A DNA stretch of 64,000 nt from CAYZPW01 sp964480475 (GCA_964480475.1 CAYZPW010000001.1:1-64000), one strand, 5' to 3'. Counted from the first letter of the stretch, positions 34,379 to 43,652 are shown. Made by a program: numbers and translations. The notes: generated by a model not told the origin, from the sequence alone.

Positions 34379-34897
34379 CTACAACGTTATCGAGGACCTG
34401 GACTCCTGCACGCCAGCTCTTAACCGACCATTCGCGGCATAGGTTGACGGCGGCTTGTCGTCCTGCGTGATCGTTCTGACCATGTGGTCAACGTCTTCCA
34501 TGGATTTTCTTAGCAGCTCCTGGGTCCTCAGACCGGATTCGCCGGCGCTATTGGCCGCAAGCCTGTGCTCTTCGAGCCGCCGAGATAGGATACACGCCCT
34601 CTCGTCGTCATTTGTGAGAAGGAAGCCCGGCAGCTGATTCAGGGTGACGCTGTCGCGATCGATTCCCGCGGCGCTGCAAGCTGCCGTCATCGCCCGGTCC
34701 GTCTTTTGTGAGGCGGCCGAAAGTTCGTTCTGGAGCCCGCGCTTCTTCTTAACCAAACGCCGCTGCGCATCCACGTCGCCGTTGATCACGAGCTCACGCT
34801 CGGCTGTGAAAAGCTCCGCAAGGTTGTTCAAGATTGCGGTCTGGGCCTCAATCGACTCGGCCAGTTCGTCAAAAAAGGGGTAGATGGAGGGTAGCAC
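34379..34897 (-). CDS. flgN: Flagellar chaperone, FlgN-like
   Basis: A 172-residue helical protein from a GTG start with AAAGGAG upstream. Two long helices (about 5-60 and 95-140) match the FlgN family, which guides FlgK and FlgL to the export gate. The conserved stretch LTAEREL is seen as LFTAERELVINGDVDAQRR and LVKKKRGLQNEL. Sequence conservation in FlgN is low; the place immediately before flgK and after flgM supports the call. Confidence 0.75.
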   Translation of the reverse strand: MLPSIYPFFDELAESIEAQTAILNNLAELFTAERELVINGDVDAQRRLVKKKRGLQNELSAASQKTDRAMTAACSAAGIDRDSVTLNQLPGFLLTNDDERACILSRRLEEHRLAANSAGESGLRTQELLRKSMEDVDHMVRTITQDDKPPSTYAANGRLRAGVQESRSSITL

Positions 34898-35008
34898 TTT
34901 GTCTGCTCCTTTCGTCCGTAGGTTTGAGACTTCAGTTGGGCTTCGGGACGTTAGGAACCGGCTTTTTGTGCTAAACCGCCGATGAGAACGCTAGCGCTGA
35001 GCCTGAAA

Positions 35009-35335
35009 TCAGACCTTGATGCTGATACTGCTCAGCATCTTCTCGGCAATCTTCTCGGCGTCGGGGTTGTACTGACCGCTCTCGATCAGCTTGGAAAGCC
35101 TATCAACCTTCTCCTGGCGAACGTCTGGCAGCTTGTCAAGGGCGCTTTGAGCCAGTGCGCGGAGCTTGGCCTCACCAGAGATAGAGACCTTGTCCGACAC
35201 ATCTTCTCGCACTCGCGCTGAGACATCCTGCGCCTTGTCAACCTTACCTGCCTTCTCAACTTCCGCCTGTTTCTGGGTGTCAACTTTCCGATAAGAATCT
35301 ACTGCCTGGCTTGGTGCGTTGCCTTCAATCTTCAT
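35009..35335 (-). CDS. flgM: Anti-sigma-28 factor FlgM
   Basis: A 108-residue protein. The conserved C-terminal half reads DKVSISGEAKLRALAQSAL, then LPDVRQEKVDRLSKLIESGQY and AEKIAEKML, the sigma-28-binding helices of FlgM. The N-terminal half is charged and disordered as in the family. The ATG at 35335 follows GGAGGTTGG; an earlier ATG at 35356 is less likely. Its presence implies that sigma-28 controls late flagellar genes, encoded outside this window. Confidence 0.88.
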   Translation of the reverse strand: MKIEGNAPSQAVDSYRKVDTQKQAEVEKAGKVDKAQDVSARVREDVSDKVSISGEAKLRALAQSALDKLPDVRQEKVDRLSKLIESGQYNPDAEKIAEKMLSSISIKV

Positions 35336-35392
35336 CTTAAATCCAACCTCCTGCACTTATCCGGTGCCACCACATCCATACTACCTGCGGCC

Positions 35393-35851
35393 TCATCGGT
35401 AAGTCAAGCCAGCATCTTTAGCAGATTCTTCACCCGTCCCATTAGCCGATTCCATCTCTCCGTTGTCCGACTGCTCCTCCATTGAGTTGATTAAACTTTG
35501 AAAAATCATATCTGAAAGGCCTATGCCGCCACCCTCACAGGCGGCCTTGGCCACCTCGTCATCAAACATCGACATATATATCCTCTTCGCTGGGGTCTCG
35601 GGCATGAGCGACGACTTCTGCACCGTCTTTCTCATCTGCTTCAGAAGGTAGCCCAAAAAGATCGCCTCGAACTTCTGACAGGCGTCGCGAAGCTCCTCGC
35701 GCTGGCTCGCATCCATCTTGTGAGCATGCCCCTTTGAGGCGTCAACTTTCGCCTTTGCCTGCTCCGCTTGCTGCATCAGTCGCTGCCAGCTTGCGTCCGA
35801 TGCAAGCCTATTGAAGTTGATTGAACCGCCACTGAGAAGGTCGCTTGGCAT
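35393..35851 (-). CDS. flgJ: Rod-binding protein, FlgJ N-terminal domain
   Basis: A 152-residue protein containing only the rod-capping domain (ACQKFEAIFLGYLLKQMRKT, then MFDDEVAKAACEGGGIGLSDMIFQSL). The muramidase domain found in enterobacterial FlgJ is absent, so another enzyme must open the peptidoglycan. I chose ATG 35851, which has AAGGGA upstream; a GTG at 35869 is possible. The C-terminal 30 residues are Glu/Ser-rich and disordered. Confidence 0.85.
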   Translation of the reverse strand: MPSDLLSGGSINFNRLASDASWQRLMQQAEQAKAKVDASKGHAHKMDASQREELRDACQKFEAIFLGYLLKQMRKTVQKSSLMPETPAKRIYMSMFDDEVAKAACEGGGIGLSDMIFQSLINSMEEQSDNGEMESANGTGEESAKDAGLTYR

Positions 35852-35890
35852 TCTAAGTAATCCCTTCACAACTCCGTATAGATACGCTCA

Positions 35891-37033
35891 TCAGATTATC
35901 TTGAGCTCCGCCCGCAATGCCCCGGCGGATTTGATCGCCTGAAGTATCGCTATGAGGTCCCTCGGCGAAACACCGATCGCGTTCAGGCCCGTTACGACGT
36001 CCTTGATCGTTACCGCTTGTTCCACCAAGAGCAGCCGCTGCTCCTCCTCGCTCACCTGGATCGTTGTATCTGGTGTAACCGCCGTTTGGCCGCCCGACTC
36101 CGGATACGGCTGGCTCACGTCGAGTTCCGTCTTGATGACAACGCTGAGGCTCCCGTGCGCAACCGCAACTGTGTCAACTTGAACGTCGCGGCCAATGACA
36201 ATCGTGCCCGTTCGCTCATCAATCACTACGCGGGCGGTCGTGTCGGGCAGGACCTCGATGGCCTCCAGCCGTGATATGAACTCTACTATCTTCGCCCGCC
36301 GCTCGACAGGGACCGAGACCTCAACCGACCCCGCGTCCACCGTCCTGGCCAAATCGCCCAACTTACTATTTATCGCCTCGGCGACCCTGGCAGCGGTCGT
36401 GAAGTCCTCCTCGCTCAACTTGATCGTCAAGCTGCTTCTGGAATTGACATTCGTCTCCAGGTTACGCTCAACGGTCGCGCCGTTCGGCACCTTGCCGACC
36501 GTGGGGTGGTTTTTCTGCGCCTTGGCGCCCGCGCCCGATGCCAGAAAGCCGCCAATTGAAACGGGCCCCTGCGCCACCGCGTATATCTTGCCGTCTGGGC
36601 CCCGAAGCGGCGTCATGACCAGCGTCCCGCCCTGAAGGCTCGAGGCGTCCCCGAGCGATGAGACCGTCACGTCGAGCCTTGAGCCCGACTTCGCAAACGC
36701 CGGGAGACTCGTCGTTACGATCACGGCCGCGACGTTGCCGACCTTTATTTTCTGCGCGTCGGCCCGAATCCCGAGCCGGTCGAGCATATTGGCAAGGCTC
36801 TGCATCGTAAACTTCGTGCCGGATGCGTCGCCCGTGCCGTTGAGGCCTATGACGAGACCGTAGCCGATGAGCTGCTGCGTCCTGATCCCGTGTATCGACG
36901 CGATATCCTTCAGCCTCACCAGGCCCCCGCAGTCCCCGGACGCGCTGGCGAAGAGGACCGCGACCGTGAGGACCGCGCCCAAAAGCCCTCGAAAACCCAA
37001 CTTGAAACCTGGAACTTTGAACTTGGAACTCAT
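35891..37033 (-). CDS. flgI: Flagellar P-ring protein FlgI
   Basis: A 380-residue periplasmic protein. It matches FlgI throughout: VRLKDIASIHGIRTQQLIGYGLVIGLNGTGD, then GDASSLQGGTLVMTPLRGPDG and a C-terminus KDVVTGLNAIGVSPRDLIAILQAIKSAGAL in shorter blocks. A signal peptide ends near 33. The first 14 residues (MSSKFKVPGFKLGF) are encoded by a dispersed repeat of the AAGTTCAAAGTTCCAGG type, so the start may have been rewritten by repeat insertion; a downstream start would lose the basic part of the signal peptide. Confidence 0.95.
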   Translation of the reverse strand: MSSKFKVPGFKLGFRGLLGAVLTVAVLFASASGDCGGLVRLKDIASIHGIRTQQLIGYGLVIGLNGTGDASGTKFTMQSLANMLDRLGIRADAQKIKVGNVAAVIVTTSLPAFAKSGSRLDVTVSSLGDASSLQGGTLVMTPLRGPDGKIYAVAQGPVSIGGFLASGAGAKAQKNHPTVGKVPNGATVERNLETNVNSRSSLTIKLSEEDFTTAARVAEAINSKLGDLARTVDAGSVEVSVPVERRAKIVEFISRLEAIEVLPDTTARVVIDERTGTIVIGRDVQVDTVAVAHGSLSVVIKTELDVSQPYPESGGQTAVTPDTTIQVSEEEQRLLLVEQAVTIKDVVTGLNAIGVSPRDLIAILQAIKSAGALRAELKII

Positions 37034-37057
37034 CTTATTGCTCTATCCTCTTCTAAT

Positions 37058-37819
37058 TCAGAACGGCCAAACCAGAGATATAATGCGGCCAGCCCAGCCC
37101 GCTCGCTGCTCCTCTGAGACTTGTCCCTTGCCGCCGTAGAGTATTCTTGCGTCAGCAATCTTCGTGGAGGCAATTGTGTTGTCGGCCTGAATATCGCGCC
37201 TACGGATGATGCCGCTCACGAATATGGTCTCTTTCTCGCTGTTGATCCTTATCTCTCGCTGACCGAGTATGACGAGATTGCCGTTGGGGAGCACCCTAAC
37301 GACCCTTGCGCTGACCGTCGTGATGATCTTTCCTGAGCGAGCCGTCTTTCCGTCCCCGCTGAACGTCTTGTCGAGGTTCGCGGACAACAGGCTTGATGCG
37401 TCAGCACCTTCCGGGAACCTGAACCTACTGACCAAGGCTGCCTCGTGCCCAAAAAAAGTCGGGATGCCGGCCTTGATCTCGGATTTCTTGGCACCCGATG
37501 TCGAGGCGCTGTTCTCTGCCGTGGTGCTCTCGACTATCAGGATTGTTATGATGTCGTTCACGCCCCTTGCCCTCGAATCGCTGTAAAGGACGCCAAACGG
37601 GAGCTGATCGTTCCAGAGCGAATCGGGCGCGAAGCCATCCCGCTCCGCTGGCTGCGCAGCCGGCAGCGCCGGGAAGTTCTGCGGCGGCATCGGCTCCGAA
37701 AAGGCCGAGTGCCGTTTGGTGAACGAACAGCCGGCGTAAAGGAACAACAGGGCCGAAATGCCCAGTAGAATGCCGATGATCTTAAGAGTAAGTCCTTTCA
37801 ATTGCTCCCTCGCTTTCAT
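37058..37819 (-). CDS. flgH: Flagellar L-ring lipoprotein FlgH
   Basis: An outer-membrane ring protein of 253 residues. A signal peptide ends in the lipobox LYAGC. The FlgH core is visible: LFGVLYSDSRARGVNDIITILIVES, then NSASTSGAKKS, VRVLPNGNLVILGQREIRINSE and SGIIRRRDIQADNTIASTKIADARI in pieces; the end LVWPF is typical. Presence of P and L rings confirms a diderm envelope. Start at ATG 37819 or TTG 37825; no strong SD separates them. Confidence 0.93.
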   Translation of the reverse strand: MKAREQLKGLTLKIIGILLGISALLFLYAGCSFTKRHSAFSEPMPPQNFPALPAAQPAERDGFAPDSLWNDQLPFGVLYSDSRARGVNDIITILIVESTTAENSASTSGAKKSEIKAGIPTFFGHEAALVSRFRFPEGADASSLLSANLDKTFSGDGKTARSGKIITTVSARVVRVLPNGNLVILGQREIRINSEKETIFVSGIIRRRDIQADNTIASTKIADARILYGGKGQVSEEQRAGWAGRIISLVWPF

Positions 37820-37831
37820 TTGCAATCGCGA

Positions 37832-38557
37832 TTATCGAGAAGCGCCCACGAGGACCAGCACCGTGCCGTCCTGCTGCACAACCCCATAAACCGTTTTCTT
37901 TGAAGCGGTATTCTGAACTGGAATCACGTCGCCTGTCCGGCCGTCCTTGAGCGCCACTCCCAGCGCGGTGACGCGAAGCGATTTGATCCGCGCCTCAAGC
38001 CGGACCACGGTTCTCTTCTTCACTTTCGGCGGCTCAACTAACATATCCGTGGTGAGCATCTTGCCTTTGGGCAGCCCACGTTTTAACATCTTGCCGACCG
38101 CGAGATTGACGTCAGTTACGGGACGCTTCGAGGAATTGCCCCCAATCTCCCGCTCCCTAACTAGCACGTCGCCTGGTCCAATCACGGAACCAGTTCTCAT
38201 TGTCTGAGCCGCGCACACGACGGTCGTTCGCGCCGAGACATTCGCCGTCACCCAGTATTTCTTCTTCACTCCATCGTCCCCAAAGGCCGTTACAGCGAAC
38301 GACAGCCGACCCAGCTCTCTGGCCGAGTTCTGCTGATGGATTTGCAGGCGGCATTTTTCGCCGGGCACGCTTATCTCGGGGACGCGGACGAACTCAATGG
38401 TAACCTCATCCCTTTCAAGATTGCTGTTGCTCAGAATCTTCTCGCGGACAATCGACTCGATCCTACTTTGGGACACAACAGCCGCCTGGGCCGTGGCGAC
38501 GAGCAGCAAGGCAATACATAAAGGCAAGGTATAATCGGTCAGCTTCAATCTGAACAT
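37832..38557 (-). CDS. flgA: P-ring assembly chaperone FlgA
   Basis: A 241-residue periplasmic protein with a signal peptide (TLPLCIALLLVATAQAA). The C-terminal SAF domain is clear: GSVIGPGDVLVREREI, then AVGKMLKRGLPKGKMLTTDML, a VRLEARIKSLRV strand and GVALKDGRTGDVIPVQNTASKK. FlgA helps FlgI assemble around the rod. It lies between flgG and flgH with short spacers. Confidence 0.92.
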   Translation of the reverse strand: MFRLKLTDYTLPLCIALLLVATAQAAVVSQSRIESIVREKILSNSNLERDEVTIEFVRVPEISVPGEKCRLQIHQQNSARELGRLSFAVTAFGDDGVKKKYWVTANVSARTTVVCAAQTMRTGSVIGPGDVLVREREIGGNSSKRPVTDVNLAVGKMLKRGLPKGKMLTTDMLVEPPKVKKRTVVRLEARIKSLRVTALGVALKDGRTGDVIPVQNTASKKTVYGVVQQDGTVLVLVGASR

Positions 38558-38568
38558 CCTGCCGCCTC

Positions 38569-39354
38569 CTATCGCTTCAGGTTGTTTGCCTGGCTCATCA
38601 TCGAGTCCGCCGTCTGAATCGACTTGGCGTTGAGCTCGTATGCCCGCTGGGTCATGATCATCTGAACCATCTCATCGACCACAGAGACGTTCGACATCTC
38701 CAGGAAGCCCTGGGCTATGTTGCCTCTGCCCTCCTCCCCGGGGCTTCCCGTTGTGGGGACCCCGGACGAATCCGTCTCCTGAAAGAGGTTCCTACCTACC
38801 GCCTTCAAGCCACCCGGATTTGAAAAAAGGGCCAGCTCCATCACGCCGACCTCCGACGGTGAGGTCTGCCCCGGCTGAAGCACCGAGACGGTGCCATCCG
38901 ACTCAATCGAAATCGAAAGAGCGTCGGTCGGTATAACTATATCGGGCGAGAGTCTGTAGCCGTCCGGCGTTACTATTGAGCCAGCGCTGTCCAGCTGAAA
39001 CGAGCCGGCCCGCGTGTAGGCCATATCGCCGGTCGGCAGCGTAACCTGGAAAAAGCCCTTACCCTCAATGGCGACATCCAGCGGGGAGTTAGTGTTCTTG
39101 AGGCTCCCCATGCTGAACTCGCGCTGTGTCGAGACCGGCCTGACGCCGTGCCCCAACTGTATCCCGCTGGGTACCTGCGAGCCTGCGATCGGGGCGCCGG
39201 GTGAGCGGAGCGTCTCATACATGAGGTCTTGAAACTCCGCTCGTGACTTCTTGAAACCGCTCGTATTGACGTTGGCAAGGTTGTTAGCAATCGTATCAAT
39301 CGTCAGCTGCTGGGCCTGCATACCAGTTGCAGACGTCCACAGTGTTCTCATCAT
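38569..39354 (-). CDS. flgG: Flagellar distal rod protein FlgG
   Basis: A 261-residue protein. N-terminus MMRTLWTSATGMQAQQLTIDTIANNLANVNTSGFKKSR in blocks and C-terminus LEMSNVSVVDEMVQMIMTQRAYELN match FlgG closely. Length equals that of other FlgG proteins (about 260). SD AGGATAAGATGATG-like sequence precedes the start. It follows flgF. Confidence 0.95.
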   Translation of the reverse strand: MMRTLWTSATGMQAQQLTIDTIANNLANVNTSGFKKSRAEFQDLMYETLRSPGAPIAGSQVPSGIQLGHGVRPVSTQREFSMGSLKNTNSPLDVAIEGKGFFQVTLPTGDMAYTRAGSFQLDSAGSIVTPDGYRLSPDIVIPTDALSISIESDGTVSVLQPGQTSPSEVGVMELALFSNPGGLKAVGRNLFQETDSSGVPTTGSPGEEGRGNIAQGFLEMSNVSVVDEMVQMIMTQRAYELNAKSIQTADSMMSQANNLKR

Positions 39355-39407
39355 CTTATCCTCCGAGCATACCTATCAAACATTCACTTATTTTGACTAT
39401 TGCTGTG

Positions 39408-40154
39408 TTATCTTAAGTCAGGTAGCGTTGTGATCATTTTGCCTACGGTATCGTCCAGAATCGCGCGGATGCTCTTCTGGTGAGATTCATACCGCCTCAT
39501 CCCTTCGATCATCGAGACCATCTCCTCGATGATGTTGGCGTTGGAAGATTCTAAAAACCCCTGGTGCACCTCCGCGTTTGGCGCGTCTTCTGGTGGGACC
39601 TCGTCCGTCCTCGTGACCCAAATGCTAGCGCCGGCCTTCTCGAGAACGGACTTGTCGTCAAATGTGACTATCCGCAGGCTGCCGACCGAGTTTCCGTCCG
39701 CGAAGACATCCCCGTTCGTATCGATCCGTATCTCGGCGGCCTCTGGGACCGTGAGCTCGCCTTGCCCGGCCATGACGGGAAGGCCGTTTTGGTCCAAGAG
39801 TTCTCCGCCAGAGCCGATCCTGAAGTTGCCCGCCCTCGTGTAGCCTTGTTTGTCGCCGAACTTGACGACGAAGAACCCGTCGCCCTGTATAGCGAGGTCC
39901 AGAGGATTGTCCGTCTGCCTGAGCGGACCCTGCGCAAAGTCGGTCGCGGTTCCACCAATCAGCACACACGACGGCGCAAGCGGATCGTAGGAGGTGGACG
40001 AATCGGGGGCTGCTTCCTTGGTCAGAATCCTAAAGAACGGCGTGTCCTTCTTGTAGCCGACAGTGTTTATATTGGCGAGATTATTCGATCGTATCTCGTG
40101 CGCCCTCGCCTCGGTCAGAAGACCCGACGCCGCCGCGTAAAAGCCCTTAATCAT
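39408..40154 (-). CDS. flgF: Flagellar proximal rod protein FlgF
   Basis: A 248-residue rod protein, first gene of the flagellar operon. N-terminus GFYAAASGLLTEARAHEIRSNNLANINTVGYKK in blocks; C-terminus LESSNANIIEEMVSMIEGMRRYE. It differs from FlgG in the first residues and in the middle part, as FlgF or FlhO do. The start at 40154 has AAAGGAGCG, and a sigma-54-type promoter lies 56 bases upstream. Confidence 0.9.
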   Translation of the reverse strand: MIKGFYAAASGLLTEARAHEIRSNNLANINTVGYKKDTPFFRILTKEAAPDSSTSYDPLAPSCVLIGGTATDFAQGPLRQTDNPLDLAIQGDGFFVVKFGDKQGYTRAGNFRIGSGGELLDQNGLPVMAGQGELTVPEAAEIRIDTNGDVFADGNSVGSLRIVTFDDKSVLEKAGASIWVTRTDEVPPEDAPNAEVHQGFLESSNANIIEEMVSMIEGMRRYESHQKSIRAILDDTVGKMITTLPDLR

Positions 40155-40209
40155 CCCTGAAAAACGCTCCTTTCATCTGCGTTGCCTACATCCTGTCGCC
40201 GTGATCTCA

Positions 40210-40225
40210 AGCAGATCCCGTGCCA
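40210..40225 (-). promoter_or_regulatory. Candidate sigma-54 promoter of the flagellar operon
   Basis: On the minus strand: TGGCAC, five bases (GGGAT), CTGCT, one mismatch from consensus. Transcription would begin near 40198, leaving a leader of about 44 bases before flgF. Spacing and orientation fit a middle-class flagellar promoter. Confidence 0.6.
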
Positions 40226-40549
40226 TTGCAATCAAAAACGTATCTCTGAAGGCCGCTCATCCACGTCCCAAACGCAATTGTCAGACGTTGAGCACGACGC
40301 CCAAGGCGCTTCGGCAGGCGAGGGGTCTTGGTCAAGCAGCTATCATTTCGGCAGGTTTTTCCCCCTTGACGGAGGCAAGAAAGCTCAAGAACTTCTGGTT
40401 GATAACGCCTTCAACGCTGGGATATAGTCATCCTTAGCCTTGTTTTTCTTGTGGGCCTTGCGATCGGAAATAATTTCCCCCAAAGGGCCGGGACCGCTTG
40501 CTGATACGTTGCATAGCCCGAATACGTTCGAGTCTGGTGGAGGGTCTGG
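40226..40549. other. Intergenic region between divergent genes
   Basis: About 320 bases between the flagellar promoter and the DUF1015 gene. I see no gene, repeat or clear terminator. It probably holds enhancer sites for the flagellar promoter, but the GTCCG-N4-CGGAC motif found near 2594 is absent. Confidence 0.4.
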
Positions 40550-41893
40550 ATGGCACAGATATTCCCGTTTAGGGGCTATCGATACAACGTTGAAAGGGTG
40601 AAGAGCCTCGATAAGGTAATAAGCGACCCTTACGACAAGATTGGCGACGAGCTACAGGAGTTCTATTACGAGAGAAGCCCACACAACATCGTCAGGATCA
40701 TCAAGGGCAAGACCTATCCGAACGACACGGAGGCCAACGACCAATACACGCGGGCGGCGGGTTTCCTCAATTCATGGATAAGCGAGGGGATACTCAACCG
40801 GGACCAGACGCCCTGCATATATGTCTGTGATCAGGAATACATTGTCCCGGGCGTAGGGGGCGCCAGAACAAGGAAGGGATTCATTGCGCTTCTGCGGTTG
40901 ATGTCCTACGAGGAGGGAGGCGTCAAGCCCCACGAGCGGACGCTTGCAGGCCCCAAGGCCGACAGATTGAACCTGATGCGGGCCACCCAGGCACAGTTCG
41001 GTCAGGTATTCATGCTCTACCCAGACCCCGAGAACCTGGTGAATAACCTCCTGGACGAGGCGCGCTCCTTGCGCCTGCCACTAGTGGGGAGGGACCGCTT
41101 TGGCGATCTACACAAAATGTGGCCTGTCAGCGAGCCCAGGATCATAGGCGACCTGCAAAAGCTGATGCTGGGAAAGCAGGTATTCATAGCCGACGGGCAC
41201 CACCGTTACGAGACCGCGCTAGCCTTCCGGGACGAGATGCGCGGCAAGGTTCCGCCAACCGACGAGCTCGAGACGATAGAAAACCGCATGATCACGTTTG
41301 TCAGTTTTGACGATCCGGGCCTTCTAGTTCTGCCGACCCACAGACTGATAAGGCACGTGAAGGATTTCGATCCCGAGGCTCTTGTTGGGAGGCTTGGGGA
41401 ACTCTTCGAGTTGGAGATGCTGCCGTTCTCGGACGAGGGGTCCCGGGAGACCGCGCGGGGCAAGATGATGGCCCGCTTGGATTCCGCCTCGGAGAACGAA
41501 TACGTATTCGGCATGGTGCTGGCCGGGCAGAGTCAGTTCATTCTGGCGAGGCTCAGGGACGAGGCGATTCTCGACACGATGATGACAGGCGTGGGATACG
41601 AGGACTTCAAGCGGCTCGACGTGGTGATTCTCCACGTGCTTATCCTTGAGAATATCCTTGGGATAACGAAGGAAGACCTGGCCCACGAACGTAACGTCGA
41701 ATACTTGCGCGACGCGGGCCCCGGCATTGATTCTGTGCTCAAGGGCGACGCTCAGGCGCTTTTTGTCTTGAATCCTACGAAGACCTGGCAGGTTCGCAAC
41801 GTGGCTTCTGCCGGGGTCCGGATGCCTCAGAAATCTACTGACTTTTATCCTAAGCTCGTTACGGGCCTTGTGCTTAACAAGCTTGGACTATGA
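40550..41893 (+). CDS. DUF1015 family protein
   Basis: A 447-residue cytoplasmic protein. Signatures of DUF1015 are FPFRGYRYN, ISDPYDKI near the start, RKGFIALLRL, HERTLAGPKADRLNLMRAT, FIADGHHRYETALAFRDE (about 222-240) and KSTDFYPKLVTGLVLNKL at the end. The DGHHRYE motif suggests a catalytic or metal site. Function is not settled; members often lie near D-3-phosphoglycerate dehydrogenase genes, not seen here. Starts a plus-strand series; no strong SD is visible. Confidence 0.93.
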   Translation: MAQIFPFRGYRYNVERVKSLDKVISDPYDKIGDELQEFYYERSPHNIVRIIKGKTYPNDTEANDQYTRAAGFLNSWISEGILNRDQTPCIYVCDQEYIVPGVGGARTRKGFIALLRLMSYEEGGVKPHERTLAGPKADRLNLMRATQAQFGQVFMLYPDPENLVNNLLDEARSLRLPLVGRDRFGDLHKMWPVSEPRIIGDLQKLMLGKQVFIADGHHRYETALAFRDEMRGKVPPTDELETIENRMITFVSFDDPGLLVLPTHRLIRHVKDFDPEALVGRLGELFELEMLPFSDEGSRETARGKMMARLDSASENEYVFGMVLAGQSQFILARLRDEAILDTMMTGVGYEDFKRLDVVILHVLILENILGITKEDLAHERNVEYLRDAGPGIDSVLKGDAQALFVLNPTKTWQVRNVASAGVRMPQKSTDFYPKLVTGLVLNKLGL

Positions 41894-41933
41894 TCCTAAA
41901 TGAAGTTGTGAAGGATTAACTCTGGGTGATGCC

Positions 41934-42176
41934 ATGATGACGTTTTTCAAGCTGCTCGGGATTGTGGTAGCCGCGGTTCTGGGAGTTTTGGTCTTTTGGT
42001 TCGTGATCTTGCCGATTGTCGTGTTCTGTTTCGGTCTCTGTTTTTCAGTGCTTTGGGGGATTGCCAGCGTTTTGGCGTTTCTGGCAAAGATAGCGATATT
42101 CGTGGGGCTTCTGGCGTTTATTTGCTTGCTTCTCTTGCGAGTAGCTGCCTGGGGGCTTGAGCTGATTCTTTATTGA
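41934..42176 (+). CDS. Small hydrophobic membrane protein
   Basis: An 80-residue protein that is nearly all hydrophobic, with two transmembrane helices (about 5-42 and 48-72) and few charges. SD GGTGAT precedes two adjacent ATG codons. It ends 13 bases before the FapA-like gene and is likely co-transcribed with it. No family is recognised. Confidence 0.6.
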   Translation: MMTFFKLLGIVVAAVLGVLVFWFVILPIVVFCFGLCFSVLWGIASVLAFLAKIAIFVGLLAFICLLLLRVAAWGLELILY

Positions 42177-42189
42177 GGGCGCTTGCTTC

Positions 42190-43254
42190 ATGGAAGCTGC
42201 ATTGGTTGTCGAAGGCGACGTTGACATAAGGACCGGCGACATCGATGGCGCAGGCGATGTCATGGTCAAGGGCGACGTTCGGTCAGGCCAAGTCGTCACG
42301 GCAAAAGGCTCGGTCAGCGTCTCGGGAGTTGTTGAGGTCAGCACGATCAGCGCCGGGGGCGACGTTTCTGTGCTGTGTGGAATAGCTGGCAGAGGCAAGG
42401 GCAGGATTTGCGCAAAGGGCAAGATAACCGTTGGCTATGCGAACCAGGCTACGCTTGAGGCCGCCGCTGGCCTGGTTATCGGCTCATCAGCTATGAATAG
42501 CACGTTATTGACCGATGGCGATGTTCTTATTGAAGGTGATGGCGTTCTTGTGGGAGGCGTCGTGATGGCGGGCGGCAACCTCACGGCGAGGCGCGTTGGC
42601 CATAAGGGCGCAGACCTTTTGGACAAGAGCAAGGGCATGGCCACGCACGTGATTGAGAAGACGGTTATTATGCTCGGCCTTCCGCCGCCGGTCCGCAAGG
42701 ACCATCTTGAGGCGCGGTCCCGGTTGCCGCTGGCCGAGAAGTTAGGACGCTCGTCCGCGAAGAATGTCCAATACCTCATCTCGCGCGGAGTGCCGGGAAT
42801 GGACAATGCGATGGCCGAGCGAGCAGCGTTTCTGGCCAAGGCGCCCGTTTCCGAGGCTTTTCTCTTGGGCAAGGGCCCAGAAGCCGCGCTTGAGGCCAAC
42901 CAAGAACTCCAAACCATCGTAGCCAGCATCGCGCTAGGGCTGCCGTCGCCGTCCAAACATTCCGAACCTCAGGACTCCGAAATCCAAAATCTCGCGCTCC
43001 ACCTGTATCACTTATACGCTGCGAATAGGTTCGTGATCGAGCTTTGCCAGCAGGAGCAGGACCGGTTGAGTTGCCCTGAGCTCAATTTGGGTGCTGCGTT
43101 CTGCGCTCAAGACACGGTTCACGAAGGCGTAGAGATAACGATAGGGTTTCAGGACTTCTTGGTCGAGGACGAGATGGCCGGGACGGTTTTCAGGCTCGCG
43201 GACGGCGAGATCGTGGCACAGCCATACAGCGCGGACACAGACGACGGGAGCTGA
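42190..43254 (+). CDS. FapA/DUF342 polymerising-type protein
   Basis: A 354-residue protein. The first 140 residues are a regular beta-helix of repeated GDV-type strands (VVEGDVDIRTGDIDGAGDV, MVKGDVRSG, AKGSVSVSGV, AGGDVSVLCG, AKGKITVGYA), as in the FapA/DUF342 and bactofilin-like families. The rest is helical with a coiled part. FapA-type proteins affect flagellar or envelope assembly in several bacteria. It lies three bases before a PilZ gene. Part of the middle (KHSEPQDSEIQN, about 256-267) is encoded by a simple repeat-like stretch. Confidence 0.8.
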   Translation: MEAALVVEGDVDIRTGDIDGAGDVMVKGDVRSGQVVTAKGSVSVSGVVEVSTISAGGDVSVLCGIAGRGKGRICAKGKITVGYANQATLEAAAGLVIGSSAMNSTLLTDGDVLIEGDGVLVGGVVMAGGNLTARRVGHKGADLLDKSKGMATHVIEKTVIMLGLPPPVRKDHLEARSRLPLAEKLGRSSAKNVQYLISRGVPGMDNAMAERAAFLAKAPVSEAFLLGKGPEAALEANQELQTIVASIALGLPSPSKHSEPQDSEIQNLALHLYHLYAANRFVIELCQQEQDRLSCPELNLGAAFCAQDTVHEGVEITIGFQDFLVEDEMAGTVFRLADGEIVAQPYSADTDDGS

Positions 43255-43256
43255 GA

Positions 43257-43652
43257 ATGAGCGAAGAGACCAAGAACGATTCGCCGCGCGGCGAACAGAA
43301 AAGGCACTTCTTTAGAGGGGAGGTGGCTCTGACTGTGCGAGCCGAGCTGTTCGCGCTTCCCGACGGCTCAGAACTCCCAACTGATAGGGAGATACCCATC
43401 GATATGATCAATGTAGGCGGCGGTGGAATGCTTCTTCTGGTGACGCGCCGGACCCCGACTACTGAGCTCGTCTGCGACAGAGCACTGGTTGACCTGTCGA
43501 TTCCGAGTTTTGGGTCGGTTCTCGTGATACGGCTGCTTTCCCGCGTCGTCAGGATAGAGACGCCAACGCCGGACGAGCTCCGCCTTGCTCTTGAGTTTCT
43601 CCTCCTCTCTCCGAAAGAGGCCGACGCCATTGTGCGCATGGCCTCGCCCTGA
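43257..43652 (+). CDS. PilZ domain protein
   Basis: A 131-residue cytoplasmic protein. The PilZ domain has the RxxxR motif (RHFFR, about 17-21) and, in place of the usual D/NxSxxG, the sequence INVGGGGM. The middle is a six-stranded barrel pattern and the end is EFLLLSPKEADAIVRM. It probably binds cyclic di-GMP, though the second motif is not canonical. It starts three bases after the FapA-like gene, suggesting that both act together on flagella or surface polymer. Confidence 0.78.
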   Translation: MSEETKNDSPRGEQKRHFFRGEVALTVRAELFALPDGSELPTDREIPIDMINVGGGGMLLLVTRRTPTTELVCDRALVDLSIPSFGSVLVIRLLSRVVRIETPTPDELRLALEFLLLSPKEADAIVRMASP

